Source: Actinomycetes bacterium
GTDB lineage: Bacteria > Actinomycetota > CADDZG01 > JAHWKV01
DNA: 49,755 nucleotides
Direction: 5' to 3'
NCBI GenBank assembly: GCA_029263075.1
Contig: JAJCYE010000085.1
Location: 1 to 49,755 of the forward strand
Under the pieces are notes generated by a model. It saw only the letters and a list, made by a program, of their open reading frames with translations. It did no database searches and was not told the DNA's origin. Shown piece by piece: positions 1-9,881 of this stretch. The position numbers and the translations under genes are program-made. How positions within the stretch are numbered: the first letter of the stretch is position 1; each line of letters starts with the position of its first letter.

Positions 1-1
1 G

Positions 2-259
2 GGGCCCGACGCGCCGGTGAACGAGGTCATCCCGGCGGTCTACGGTCGGCTGGGCGTCGCCCCTGCCCGGATTGTGCTGGCCACATTGGAGGATGCGGTG
101 GCGGCGACCGAGCGGCCAAACATGCCCGGGGTGTCCGAGGGGTGGCCGAACTGGAAGATACCTTTGCCCACGACCCTCGAAGGGATCGTGGAAGGGGGCG
201 GAGCCTCCCGGGTCATCGGGTCGCTGGCAAGCTCCAGACGCCCTCCCGAGACCCCCTAG
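2..259 (+). CDS. malQ: 4-alpha-glucanotransferase, C-terminal fragment (5' end outside window)
   Basis: Frame open from base 2; C-terminal motif LEDAVAATERPNMPGVSEGWPNWKIPLP resembles MalQ C-termini (LED...NxPGT...xNWxxxL). Confidence 0.8.
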   Translation, partial: GPDAPVNEVIPAVYGRLGVAPARIVLATLEDAVAATERPNMPGVSEGWPNWKIPLPTTLEGIVEGGGASRVIGSLASSRRPPETP

Positions 260-272
260 GTCGAGCGGAGAC

Positions 273-1811
273 CTAAGGGGACGAAGCCCCCCCGTAGGTC
301 TCCTCAAGCTCCTTGATAAAAGCGGTCCGGATGTCCCCGTGTTCGGTGATGGAAGAAACCCCCGGATTGTCGCGGGTCAAAAAGTCCAATTTGAACTCCT
401 TGCCGGTCAACAAGAAGTCGAGGATGGCCACCGAGTAGCTCCGGGACGGGTCCAGCGGCTCCCCGTTTATTAGCCAGCCGCCGTCGAACGTCACGTTGGC
501 AGTCTGCAGGTAACCGCCAATTCCCACGTTGGCCCTCCCCTGGTCAAGGACGCGGCCGAGCAGGTCTCCCTGCATTTTGCAGCCCGCCACGACTCCGCCG
601 AAGGGCAGAGTGCGGATGACGTCATACTCCGAGACGTTGCCGGCGGGGATCACATCGTCGATGCGGATCGAACCGGCATTAAAGATGGCCAGGTCAACCC
701 CTCCCGCCGCTTTGGCCATTCCCTCGGCGATGAGCTGTCCCAATCGAGTAGGCCGGTTGCGAACGGTGGACTCCCGCCCGTCGAGATCCTCGTTGGTCTT
801 GGTTACCACCCGGTCGGGCTCAAAACCTTGGGCCCTGAACCCGGCGAATGCTGCATCCACCCAACGGTCAACCTGCCCGGCTACCTCGGGGTCGTCCGGG
901 TCGTCGGAGGTGATCCGGCGCAGGGTGGCGCTGTGCGAGATCTCCCGGGTGTCCGGGGTGTACCCCAGTTGGTGCACCTGTATTGAGCGGGCGTTGGCGT
1001 CGGCCTTCAGGATGGGCGTGAACCCGCTGCCCCGGTAGAGCTCGTTGTTTTCGTGCTCGTGGCCCCCCAACACCAGGTCTATCTCCGGGACCGCCTGGAC
1101 CAGCTTGACGTCATCCTCTACCAGCAGGTGGGTGATCGCGATCAAGATATCCACCTTGTCCTCTAGCTCTGCGACCTGTTCCCGGGCGACTTCGACGGAG
1201 TCCCGGTAAGTCACGTAGTCGACCGGGTTCGCACCCACCGTCAGCCCGATAAGGCCCACCCGCATCTCGTCGCCTTCCCCGTTGTCAATGTTGACCACGA
1301 CGTTGCGAGCTACCTTGGGAAAGGCGTTGCCATCCGCGTCGGAGACGTTGCTGGAGATCCAGGTGAACTTCGACTCGCTCAGGCGCTTGCGGAAAGCCTC
1401 CTCAGACAGATCGAACTCGTGGTTGCCGAAGGTGGCGTAGTCCAGCCCCGCCTCGTTCATCACGTCCACCATCTGGCGACCGGCCAGCCGCTCACCGTCC
1501 ACCGTGGCGGTGGACAGGGCCGAAGGATTTAGGAGATCGCCGGCCAAAATCATCAAGGTGTTCGGGTTTTGTTCCAGGTACTGCTTGCGCACCGCCGCCA
1601 CGCGGGCCATACCGCCTTCGGCGCCGCCGCTTACGGGAGTCAACTCGTAGACGTCGTTGAGCTGGAGAATGGTCACCTCAACTGCGGCGTTTACGTCCGC
1701 CGGGTCACCGTCGTCGCGGGTGAGGAAATATGCCCCGATAGCAACCAGCAGGGCCAGGATGACAACTACCGCAACAACTTTGAACCGATTATCCCGCCCG
1801 CTGGTCTCCAC
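273..1811 (-). CDS. Membrane-anchored/secreted 5'-nucleotidase / UDP-sugar hydrolase family metallophosphoesterase
   Basis: N-terminal TM, ILQLNDVYEL, AGDLLNPS, FGNHEFD, GGHEHE metallophosphatase motifs, C-terminal 5'-nucleotidase domain (FNAGSIRID, YDVIRTLPFGG). Confidence 0.88.
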   Translation of the reverse strand: METSGRDNRFKVVAVVVILALLVAIGAYFLTRDDGDPADVNAAVEVTILQLNDVYELTPVSGGAEGGMARVAAVRKQYLEQNPNTLMILAGDLLNPSALSTATVDGERLAGRQMVDVMNEAGLDYATFGNHEFDLSEEAFRKRLSESKFTWISSNVSDADGNAFPKVARNVVVNIDNGEGDEMRVGLIGLTVGANPVDYVTYRDSVEVAREQVAELEDKVDILIAITHLLVEDDVKLVQAVPEIDLVLGGHEHENNELYRGSGFTPILKADANARSIQVHQLGYTPDTREISHSATLRRITSDDPDDPEVAGQVDRWVDAAFAGFRAQGFEPDRVVTKTNEDLDGRESTVRNRPTRLGQLIAEGMAKAAGGVDLAIFNAGSIRIDDVIPAGNVSEYDVIRTLPFGGVVAGCKMQGDLLGRVLDQGRANVGIGGYLQTANVTFDGGWLINGEPLDPSRSYSVAILDFLLTGKEFKLDFLTRDNPGVSSITEHGDIRTAFIKELEETYGGASSP

Positions 1812-1937
1812 CGCTCCCCCGCTCCAGTTCGCCGTTGAAACCCCCCGGCACCCGTGGTGACGAAGAGCCCGGAGGAGCCCCCCGAATTCATTCCAGATCC
1901 TAGGAGTAAGTGCGGGCGCCGAGCAAGTCGACTTTGT

Positions 1938-4037
1938 TTAGCGCTGGTGTACCAGCAGGATCAGGGAGTGGGCCGCAAGATTCAGGCCGGCCTTACGTTT
2001 GAACTGGCTGCCGGGTTTGGCGGTGTTGAGCAACTCCAACCAGGTCCCGTCCTCGGTCACCTCGGGGAGGGCGAAGTGTTGAGACTTGTTTCCGCCGTTC
2101 AAGAGCAAGAGCAGAGTCTGTCCCGCAACCGGCCGGCCACGCCGATCGACTTCGTCGGCGGCATGCGCCGGCATGAACATGCCGAGAACGTGGTTGTTCG
2201 GGTTCCGCCAGTCGTCGGTTGTCATCTCACCCGCATCCGGTCGCAGCCAGGTCAGGTCTTTCACCTGCTCCCCGGCGGGACGGGTCATTGAAAAAAACCG
2301 CCGGCGGCGCAGCACCGGGTTGGAGCGGTAGATCTCCAGCAGCCTGCGGGTGAAGGCCAGCAGTTGTTCGTCGGCGGGCGACAGATCCCAGTCGACCCAA
2401 CTGATCTCGTTGTCCTGGCAGTAGGCGTTGTTGTTCCCCTGCTGCGAGCGGCCCATCTCGTCGCCCCCCAACAGCATCGGCACCCCCTGGGAAAAAGCCA
2501 AGGTCGCCAGGAAGTTGCGCTTCATACGTTCGCGCAGTTGTAGGACCCGGGGCGACTTGGTGGGCCCCTCCTCACCCCAGTTGGCGCTCAGATTTTCGTT
2601 GTGGCCATCCCGGTTGTCCTCACCGTTGGCCAGGTTGTGCTTCTCGGAGTAGCTCACCAGGTCGTTCAGGGTGAAACCGTCGTGGGCGGTGACAAAGTTG
2701 ATGCTGGCTTCGGTCCCCCGCCCGCTGTATTCGTAGATGTCCGAAGATCCGGCAAGCCGGGAGGCCAACTCCGGAACCACCCCTGCGTCGCCGCGCCAGA
2801 ACCGCCGGATGCAGTTGCGGTATTGGTCGTTCCACTCGGCCCACCCCTGTGGGAAGTTGCCCACCTGGTACCCGCCCGAACCCACGTCCCAGGGTTCGGC
2901 GATCAACTTGGTGCGGGAAAGGACCGGGTCCTGCTGGAGAATCTTAAAAAACGGCGCCAGCCGGTCATAGGACATGTGGTCACGCCCCATCACCGTGGCC
3001 AGGTCGAACCTGAAACCGTCAACGTGCATCTCGGTCACCCAGTAACGCAAGCTATCGATAACCAACTGCAGCGACCTGGGGTGGGCTACCTTCACGCTGT
3101 TACCGGTGCCGGTGAAGTCCAGGAACTGCCGGGGGTGGTCCGGCATGAGGTGGTAATAGTTGCGGTTGTCGATGCCCTTGAGGCTGAGTAGGGGGCCCTG
3201 GTCGTTACCCTCCCCGGTGTGGTTATAGACAACGTCGATAAAAACCTCAATCCCGGCCGAGTGCAGAGCCTTGACCATGGTCCGGAACTCCGATATCTGC
3301 TCCCCCATCCCCCCCGTGGCGTAGCGAACCTCCGGCGCGAAGTAGGCGATGGGGTTGTAGCCCCAAAACTGGCGCAGTCCGCGGGTATCGAGGTGGTGTT
3401 CATCCAGGAATTGCGAGACCGGCAGCAATTCCACCGCCGTCACGCCAAGCGACTTCAGGTGATCGATGACCGGGTCAGCGGCCATTCCCAGGTAGGTGCC
3501 CCGGTGCCGCAAAGGAACCTTGGGGTGACGAAGGGTCATACCGCGGACCGAACACTCGTAGATCACTGTCTTGTTCCACGGGGTCATCGGCGGCCTGTCG
3601 TCGCCCCAGGTAAAGGCGTTGTCAACCAGGACGCAGGGAGGCACTGCCCCCAGGCTGTCCCTAAGATCGGCGACCGATCCGTCCGGGGCCGTAGTAGGAA
3701 ACAGGGCGTCGTCCCACCTGACCCGCCCGGCCAGAGCGCGAGCATAGGGGTCGATAAGGAACTTGGAAGGGTTGAACCAGTGGCCGTGGTCCGGGTCAAA
3801 CGGACCGTCGACCCGGAAGCCGTAGAGCTGCCCGGGGCGGACGTCCGGCAGGTAGGCGTGCCAGACGGAATTGGTTAGCTCGGTGAGCAGGATCCGGCCC
3901 GACTCCCGGTAGGGCGGGCCGGGTTCTACCAGGCACAACCAAACTGCGGTGGCATTTTCAGAGAACAGGGCGAAGTTGGCCCCCGCGCCGTCCCAGGTAG
4001 CCCCCAGCGGGCTGGGTGATCCCGGCCATACCCGCAT
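1938..4037 (-). CDS. glgX: Glycogen debranching enzyme
   Basis: 699 aa; GATWDGAGANFALFSENA, DVVYNHT, DGFRFDLATVMGR, AEPWD, NFVTAHDGFTLNDLVSY motifs of GlgX/isoamylase. Confidence 0.95.
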   Translation of the reverse strand: MRVWPGSPSPLGATWDGAGANFALFSENATAVWLCLVEPGPPYRESGRILLTELTNSVWHAYLPDVRPGQLYGFRVDGPFDPDHGHWFNPSKFLIDPYARALAGRVRWDDALFPTTAPDGSVADLRDSLGAVPPCVLVDNAFTWGDDRPPMTPWNKTVIYECSVRGMTLRHPKVPLRHRGTYLGMAADPVIDHLKSLGVTAVELLPVSQFLDEHHLDTRGLRQFWGYNPIAYFAPEVRYATGGMGEQISEFRTMVKALHSAGIEVFIDVVYNHTGEGNDQGPLLSLKGIDNRNYYHLMPDHPRQFLDFTGTGNSVKVAHPRSLQLVIDSLRYWVTEMHVDGFRFDLATVMGRDHMSYDRLAPFFKILQQDPVLSRTKLIAEPWDVGSGGYQVGNFPQGWAEWNDQYRNCIRRFWRGDAGVVPELASRLAGSSDIYEYSGRGTEASINFVTAHDGFTLNDLVSYSEKHNLANGEDNRDGHNENLSANWGEEGPTKSPRVLQLRERMKRNFLATLAFSQGVPMLLGGDEMGRSQQGNNNAYCQDNEISWVDWDLSPADEQLLAFTRRLLEIYRSNPVLRRRRFFSMTRPAGEQVKDLTWLRPDAGEMTTDDWRNPNNHVLGMFMPAHAADEVDRRGRPVAGQTLLLLLNGGNKSQHFALPEVTEDGTWLELLNTAKPGSQFKRKAGLNLAAHSLILLVHQR

Positions 4038-4079
4038 CAGACCAGGGTCCGTTTCAGACCGATCGTCACCAAGGGTGGA

Positions 4080-5978
4080 TTATCCCGAACTTTTGAGGAA
4101 CAAGCAGGCCAAAGGAGGCAGAGTCAACTCCACCGACCAATCCCTGCCGTGAGCCGCAACCGAGGTTGCCTCGACGAGCCCGAGATTGCCCAGCCCGCTC
4201 CCGCCGTAGTACTCCGAGTCGCTGTTGGCCATCTCGGTCCACTTCCCCCCCGATGGGACGCCTATCCGGTAGTTGTACCGGGGCACCGGGGTGAAGTTGT
4301 AGACCAACAGGTAGGTCCCGGACCCCGACTCCGCTTTGCGCAGGTGGCTGATGACGCTGGCGTCGCGGTCGTCGGCAGCGATCCATTCGAAGCCGGCCGG
4401 ATCGCAGTCCAACTGGTGAAGAGCGGGCTCCGAGACGTACAGCCGGTTCAGGTCGGACACCCACTTGGAAATCCCGGAGTGAACCGGGTATTGGAGCAGA
4501 TCCCATTGCAACGGGTCGTCGTGACGCCACTCGCCGTCCTGTCCGAACTCCCCACCCATGAACAGAAGTTTTTTGCCCGGCTGGCCGTACATGTACCCCA
4601 GCAAAAGGCGCAGGTTCGCGAACCGCTGCCACTCGTCGCCCGGCATCCGGCCGATCAACGACCCCTTCCCGTGAACCACCTCGTCGTGCGACAGGGGCAG
4701 GATGAAGTTTTCGGTGAACGCGTACAGCATGCGGAAGGTCAACTCGTTGTGGTGGTACTTGCGGTGGGCCGGCTCCAAAGACATGTACTGGAGCGTGTCG
4801 TGCATCCAGCCCAGGTCCCACTTGTATCCGAAGCCCAGGCCCCCGACGTTCGTCGGCCGGGAGGCCAGCGGCCAATCCGTAGACTCCTCCGCCACGGTCT
4901 GAACATCCGGCAGCCTGCCATACACGTCTTCGTTCAGGCGGCGCAGGAATCCGGTGGCCTCCAGGTTCTCCCGGCCGCCGTATTGGTTCGGGATCCAGTC
5001 GCCGGGGGCTCGGGAGTAGTCCAGATAGAGCATGGAGGCGACCCCGTCCACCCGCAGCGCATCCACGTGGTAGGTGGTCAGCCAATAAACCGCGCTGGAG
5101 AGTAAGAAGCTGCGGACCTCGTTTCGGCCGTAGTTGAAGATGTAGCTCGTCCAGTCCGGGTGGAACCCCTGGCGGGGATCTTCATGTTCGTACAGGTGAG
5201 TACCGTCGAAGTAGCCCAGACCGTGCTCGTCGGTCGGGAAGTGAGAAGGCACCCAATCCAGGACCACGCCAAATCCGCTCCGGTGTAGCTCATCGATCAG
5301 AAACATCAGGTCTTGGGGGGTGCCGTAGCGACTGGTGGGCGCGAAGTAGCCGGTTGTCTGGTACCCCCAAGAGGCATAAAGCGGGTGCTCCATGAGCGGC
5401 AGGAACTCGACGTGGGTGAAGCCCAGGCCGGTCAGGTACTCGATGAGCTTGGGGGCAAGTTCCCGGTAGTTGAGATGCCCCCCTTCGGCAGAGTGCATCC
5501 ACGAACCCAGGTGCATCTCGTAGATGGCGATCGGAGCCGACAGCGCCCCGGTTTCGGCCCGGCGGGCCATCCAATCTGCGTCATCCCACCCGTACTCCAG
5601 GTCCCAAACTACCGAGGCGGTCGCCGGCGACCGCTCGCTGTGAATGGCGAAGGGGTCGGATTTGTCCACCTGGAATCCGTCGTGCGGAGCTTCGATGTGG
5701 AACTTGTAGCGCGACCCCTTGGCAACGCCGGGGACGAACGACTCCCAGATGCCTGAGTTGTCCCTGGGCTTTAGCGGGCTGCGCTGCGTGTCCCAGTCGT
5801 TGAAATCGCCGAACACCGTGACGTAGGACGCATTGGGGGCCCAAACCGCGAAGTGGGCACCGGTCTCGCCGTCGATGCTTCCGAGATGAGCGCCCAGTTT
5901 CGATTGCAGGTCTGCGTGGGTGCCTTCGTTGAAAAGGTAAAGGTCGTCGGAGGAGATGAGGCTTGACGGCTCTTGCAC
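4080..5978 (-). CDS. glgB: 1,4-alpha-glucan branching enzyme
   Basis: 632 aa; DWVPSHFP, DALRVDGVASMLYLDYSR, EEST, LPLSHDEVVHGKGSL, FMGGEFGQ motifs. Confidence 0.96.
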   Translation of the reverse strand: MQEPSSLISSDDLYLFNEGTHADLQSKLGAHLGSIDGETGAHFAVWAPNASYVTVFGDFNDWDTQRSPLKPRDNSGIWESFVPGVAKGSRYKFHIEAPHDGFQVDKSDPFAIHSERSPATASVVWDLEYGWDDADWMARRAETGALSAPIAIYEMHLGSWMHSAEGGHLNYRELAPKLIEYLTGLGFTHVEFLPLMEHPLYASWGYQTTGYFAPTSRYGTPQDLMFLIDELHRSGFGVVLDWVPSHFPTDEHGLGYFDGTHLYEHEDPRQGFHPDWTSYIFNYGRNEVRSFLLSSAVYWLTTYHVDALRVDGVASMLYLDYSRAPGDWIPNQYGGRENLEATGFLRRLNEDVYGRLPDVQTVAEESTDWPLASRPTNVGGLGFGYKWDLGWMHDTLQYMSLEPAHRKYHHNELTFRMLYAFTENFILPLSHDEVVHGKGSLIGRMPGDEWQRFANLRLLLGYMYGQPGKKLLFMGGEFGQDGEWRHDDPLQWDLLQYPVHSGISKWVSDLNRLYVSEPALHQLDCDPAGFEWIAADDRDASVISHLRKAESGSGTYLLVYNFTPVPRYNYRIGVPSGGKWTEMANSDSEYYGGSGLGNLGLVEATSVAAHGRDWSVELTLPPLACLFLKSSG

Positions 5979-6042
5979 AGTGCAAGCCTATCCGCGTTGG
6001 GGCTTCCCAGAAACACCCATAGTCCCAAGCAACCGGTTTTAA

Positions 6043-7206
6043 CTATGCCTTGGGTTTCGGAGGCCTCCGCTTCCGAGGGCCGCGAGCATCCGGATCCGGC
6101 GCCTTTGACGTACGGGAACGGGGAGCGTCACCCGATGGAGAAACCCGCGTCACCCTAGATTTACCGGCGCCCGAGGGCTTAGCGGCACCGACCGATCGGA
6201 CCTTGGCCTCACCGGCCGAAGCCGAACCACGCCTTCGTGGCGGATGCACCTCCTCCTCCTCCTCGATCGGCGGGGCGGGGACGGGACGGCGGGGGCGATA
6301 GGACTGCACTTCGCCCGAGGCGTCGGATCGGCCAAAACCGCCGCCCGAGTGCGTAATTCCCGAAGCTCGAGGGGCGTCCTCAACGCGGATCCAGTCGGGT
6401 TCCGCCTCAACGGGCTCCTCCGCTTCCTCGGGGGGAGAGGCTTCCTCGGCAGCAAGCAGCGCCGGGGCCTTCCTTCTCCCGCGTTTGTGGGGGCGAGGGG
6501 GCGGGGGCTCCTCGTAATCTTCCTGATCTTCCAGGTCTTCGAGCGGCGGGGGCGCCGGGCGACTGGTGCGAGGCGTCCCGACGGGTACGGGAGGTTCCTG
6601 CTCGCCGGTCGAACCGAGAACCGCGGCCAGCCGGCTCCGGAAATCATCTGCCGCCGCTGCGCCGTTGCTCGGCTGGGCTACCGTCCGTTCGGGCTCTTCC
6701 TCAACTTCATCGAGTTCCGGCTCGTAGCGCTCCGGCTTCGGGCGCCGGGCCACCGGCGGCTCGGCCCAAGCTGCGCCGGCCGGTGCCGGCGGAGGCTTCG
6801 GGCGCCCCCTGGGCCGGAAAGGCGCCACCGGTTCGGGGGCCGACTCGAAAAATTCTTCATCGGAGGGCATCTCAAGTTGCCGGGTCAACTCTTCCGAGTC
6901 AAGGCGACCTCCTGCAGAACCGCGGCCAGATGACACGCCGCGGCGCTCGCGAGCCGGGGGCGGCGAGAATTCGGGGCTTTCAGGCTTGCGGTCGCGGGGC
7001 TGGCGCGCCGGGCGTTCGGGGCGGGAAGGTGGTGCTTCGGCGTACCCGTCGCCGGCGCGGTCCGACCTGGTAGACACCAGCAGGGCCAATCCGGCAAGCG
7101 CACTTGCCACGATGGATCCGTAGAGGATTGCGTCGTTGTTCGACACCCATCCGTAGGCCAGCGCGGCAAAAGCGAGCAGAACCAGAGCAATTGAAGCCTT
7201 GAACAT
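6043..7206 (-). CDS. Membrane protein: two N-terminal TM segments plus long Pro/Glu/Arg-rich low-complexity tail
   Basis: ORF 6043..7239; ATG at 7206 (MFKASIALVLLAFAALAYG) preceded by GGAGGAA; remainder compositionally biased. Confidence 0.65.
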   Translation of the reverse strand: MFKASIALVLLAFAALAYGWVSNNDAILYGSIVASALAGLALLVSTRSDRAGDGYAEAPPSRPERPARQPRDRKPESPEFSPPPARERRGVSSGRGSAGGRLDSEELTRQLEMPSDEEFFESAPEPVAPFRPRGRPKPPPAPAGAAWAEPPVARRPKPERYEPELDEVEEEPERTVAQPSNGAAAADDFRSRLAAVLGSTGEQEPPVPVGTPRTSRPAPPPLEDLEDQEDYEEPPPPRPHKRGRRKAPALLAAEEASPPEEAEEPVEAEPDWIRVEDAPRASGITHSGGGFGRSDASGEVQSYRPRRPVPAPPIEEEEEVHPPRRRGSASAGEAKVRSVGAAKPSGAGKSRVTRVSPSGDAPRSRTSKAPDPDARGPRKRRPPKPKA

Positions 7207-7322
7207 AGTTCCTCCGTCGCTAAAACCGCTTCCCGGCAAGTCTAATCGGCACGACCAACCGGTGGCGCACTAAATTACTGGAAGCTTCGAAGGAATCGTT
7301 GCCGGCGGGCCAGCAACGGGGA

Positions 7323-8291
7323 CTAGTCCTCACCCCAAAACAACTCGTGGATCGATTTGGTCTCCGGAGTCGACGAGGACTTGCGGGCGACTGCCTCGGG
7401 CTCCTCCCGCCCCGCCGCGGCTGCGGGCTCCGGCCGGGTCGCGGCGGCCACCCTCGGCTCGGACGACCAACTCGGAGGTTCATCGGAGTCGGATCCGTCC
7501 GAATCCTGGTCGTCCGGGTCCGGAGCCGAAAGCCAGTCCGGCGCACCGTCGGGCTTCGCCTCGGAGACCACTTCGTCGGCTTCGGATTCCGGTGCGGGGG
7601 ACGGCGCCTCAACAGCCGGCTCCGGGTCGGAGCGGGAGAGGCCGTAGTCGCCGAATTTTTCGATGGTCTCGCTCAGCAACTTGGACCGGTCGAAGAACGG
7701 CGACGTGACCGGGCCCGACGAGCCGGACGAAATCAGCGGTTTGGTTTCCAAAAGTTCCAGTTGCGACCGGATGAATGCGGTCAGCCTGGAGCGGAAGTCC
7801 CGCTCAAAGGTTTTCATCCCCTCGATCCGGTCCCTTAGTTCCGCTTCTTCCTGTTGGGCGGTCTGTATCAGGTCCCTGGCTCGGCGTTGGGCGTCCTGCA
7901 GCGTTGTCGAACTGACCGACTCAGCGTGCTCTTCGGTCCGGCGGGCTTTGATTTCCGCTTCGTCGACAAGCATCTGGGCCTTGGCCCGTGCGTTGGCTAC
8001 CGCTTTGTCGGCGGTCTCCTGGGCGGTGACCAACATGCGCTTGAGCATGTCCTCGGACTCGGACCGGACGGCCGGGACCGTTGCCGGCGCCGGGGTCTGC
8101 GCGCTCACCGGAGCGTTGTTCAATTGCTCCTTGAGATCCTCCAGGCGCCGGTTAAACGTCTGGTTTTCCTTGTAAACAATTTCGTAGGCTTCGGCCACCT
8201 GGTCGATGAACAGGTCCACCTCTTCATGGCTGTATCCCCTGAAGGCGTCGTGGAACTGTTTTTCCTGGATTTCGCGCGGCGTCAATGTCAT
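7323..8291 (-). CDS. divIVA: DivIVA/Wag31-like domain protein
   Basis: MTLTPREIQEKQFHDAFRGYSHEEVDLFIDQVAEAYE is the DivIVA N-terminal domain; coiled coil follows; sits downstream of sepF/yggT. Confidence 0.9.
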   Translation of the reverse strand: MTLTPREIQEKQFHDAFRGYSHEEVDLFIDQVAEAYEIVYKENQTFNRRLEDLKEQLNNAPVSAQTPAPATVPAVRSESEDMLKRMLVTAQETADKAVANARAKAQMLVDEAEIKARRTEEHAESVSSTTLQDAQRRARDLIQTAQQEEAELRDRIEGMKTFERDFRSRLTAFIRSQLELLETKPLISSGSSGPVTSPFFDRSKLLSETIEKFGDYGLSRSDPEPAVEAPSPAPESEADEVVSEAKPDGAPDWLSAPDPDDQDSDGSDSDEPPSWSSEPRVAAATRPEPAAAAGREEPEAVARKSSSTPETKSIHELFWGED

Positions 8292-8301
8292 TGCACCCTC
8301 C

Positions 8302-8595
8302 TTAGAAGCCGGCCAGGGCGTAAATGATGACCCGGGGCAAGATCAGTCTCACAATCATGAACAACACGATGAAAGAAAGGTCGAACGGAAACCCCATCGG
8401 CTGTGGCACGTAGCGTCGGATGAACTGCAGCGGAGGTTCTGTCATCCCGTAGATCAGATCTACCAGCGGCGACAGAAAAGGGGGCGGAGTCCAGCCGGGG
8501 CTGAAGAGGGGGATGAACGACAGGATAATTCTGCCGATGAGGATCCATCCATAAATTTGAAGTGTTCGCAGGAGTATGTCTGCTACAAGAATCAA
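8302..8595 (-). CDS. YggT family membrane protein
   Basis: 97 aa, two hydrophobic segments, GRIILSFIP and PLVDLIYGMTEPPLQFIRRYVP motifs. Confidence 0.85.
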   Translation of the reverse strand: MILVADILLRTLQIYGWILIGRIILSFIPLFSPGWTPPPFLSPLVDLIYGMTEPPLQFIRRYVPQPMGFPFDLSFIVLFMIVRLILPRVIIYALAGF

Positions 8596-8613
8596 AAAGC
8601 TTCACCCCGGATC

Positions 8614-9135
8614 TCAAAACTCATTAAACAGGCCTCGCTTAAGACGCTGTCTGTCCTCGGCCGAGACCTCGACGTTGGCGGGGGTGATCAGGTACATGCG
8701 GGGCCCCAGCCTTTGAACGTCGCCGCCAAGCCCGTATGCCAGACCGGAAGCGAAAGCGGTGAGCCGCTTGAACGTGTCGTCCTCGACGCCTTGGAGGTTC
8801 ATTATGACGGGCACCGAGGACTTCAACTTGTCGCCGATCTCCTTCGCGTCGTCGTAAGCAGCGGGGGAAACCTTGTGGATTTGACCCAGTGCCCGGGGCG
8901 CGGAGGGCCCCGGTGCCTGCTGATAGACCGGCGCCTGCGGCTGCCCGCTTAGGCCTTGCGGCTGACGCGTCGCGCCCTGGGGCTGGTGCACCGAGGACAT
9001 CTCTTCCCTGCTGATCTTGCGAATAGTCGAGGGCGCGGTCCGCTGAGGAGTGTCATCGACAAGGTCCAGCTGGCCGTCCATCTCATCCTCTTCGACCAGT
9101 CCCAGATACAGGAGTGTCTTCTTCCAGACGCTCAT
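8614..9135 (-). CDS. sepF: Cell division protein SepF
   Basis: MSVWKKTLLYLGLVEEDE start (ATG 9135); VPVIMNLQGVEDDTFKRLTAFASGLAYGLGGDVQRLGPRMYLITPANVEV SepF core. Confidence 0.93.
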   Translation of the reverse strand: MSVWKKTLLYLGLVEEDEMDGQLDLVDDTPQRTAPSTIRKISREEMSSVHQPQGATRQPQGLSGQPQAPVYQQAPGPSAPRALGQIHKVSPAAYDDAKEIGDKLKSSVPVIMNLQGVEDDTFKRLTAFASGLAYGLGGDVQRLGPRMYLITPANVEVSAEDRQRLKRGLFNEF

Positions 9136-9140
9136 GGAAC

Positions 9141-9881
9141 TCACCTTTCTGACTCCCCCGGTTGTTCGGCCTGCCTGGTCCACGGAGGGGTGCGCCGACC
9201 AAAAATTGCTTCTCCGACGCGCACTATGGTGGCGCCTTCTTCTACTGCAACTCGATAATCTTGGCTCATCCCCATCGAAAGGTGGTGGATCCTGTCGGAA
9301 TAACCTTCCGCCAGAACGCTCCGCAGGCGAGCCAGCTCCGCGAAGTAAGGCCTCGCCAGCTCCGGATTACCTGCCTTCCGGGCCATAGTCATGAGCCCGA
9401 CGACCTCCAGGTTAGACATTTCCATCATCGCGTCGACCGTTTTCGTCAGGGCATCCGGTGACACTCCCGCCTTGTTCGGTTCGCCGGTGACGTTGACCTC
9501 CAACAGCACCCTGACCGGACTTTCCGCCCTGGCGTTGATCTCCGAAGCCAGTTCCAGCCGGTCAACCGAGTGAATGAGAGCCCGCGTCGACAGCACTTGC
9601 CGGACCTTGTTGCGCTGAAGCCGGCCGATGAAATGCCAGTTGACCGACGGTCCGAGCCGGCGGTGTTTCGTCACCAACTCCTGGACGCGGTTTTCGCCAA
9701 ACTCCGTCAGGCCCACTTCCAGCGCCCGTTCAATATCCTCCGGCGGAAAGCCCTTCGACACCGCGACCAGCGCCACGTCGGCGGGATCGCGCCCTACCGA
9801 CAACGCCCCCTGGTCGACCTGACGTCGCACAACGTCAACCGCAGCGGCAATCGGGTCGGCAAGCGTCCGGCTCACCGCCAC
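9141..9881 (-). CDS. YggS/PLPBP family PLP homeostasis protein
   Basis: VALVAVSKGFPPEDI, GENRVQEL, WHFIGRLQRNK, LSMGMSQDYRVAVEEGATIVRVGEAIFG motifs. Confidence 0.92.
   Translation of the reverse strand: MAVSRTLADPIAAAVDVVRRQVDQGALSVGRDPADVALVAVSKGFPPEDIERALEVGLTEFGENRVQELVTKHRRLGPSVNWHFIGRLQRNKVRQVLSTRALIHSVDRLELASEINARAESPVRVLLEVNVTGEPNKAGVSPDALTKTVDAMMEMSNLEVVGLMTMARKAGNPELARPYFAELARLRSVLAEGYSDRIHHLSMGMSQDYRVAVEEGATIVRVGEAIFGRRTPPWTRQAEQPGESER

Noticed and set aside
2601-3878. Long + ORFs opposite glgX
   Set aside because: Shadow ORFs of a clear glgX coding region.
4066-5085. 339-aa - strand ORF overlapping glgB
   Set aside because: Alternate frame of glgB, Arg/Gly/Pro-rich shadow ORF.
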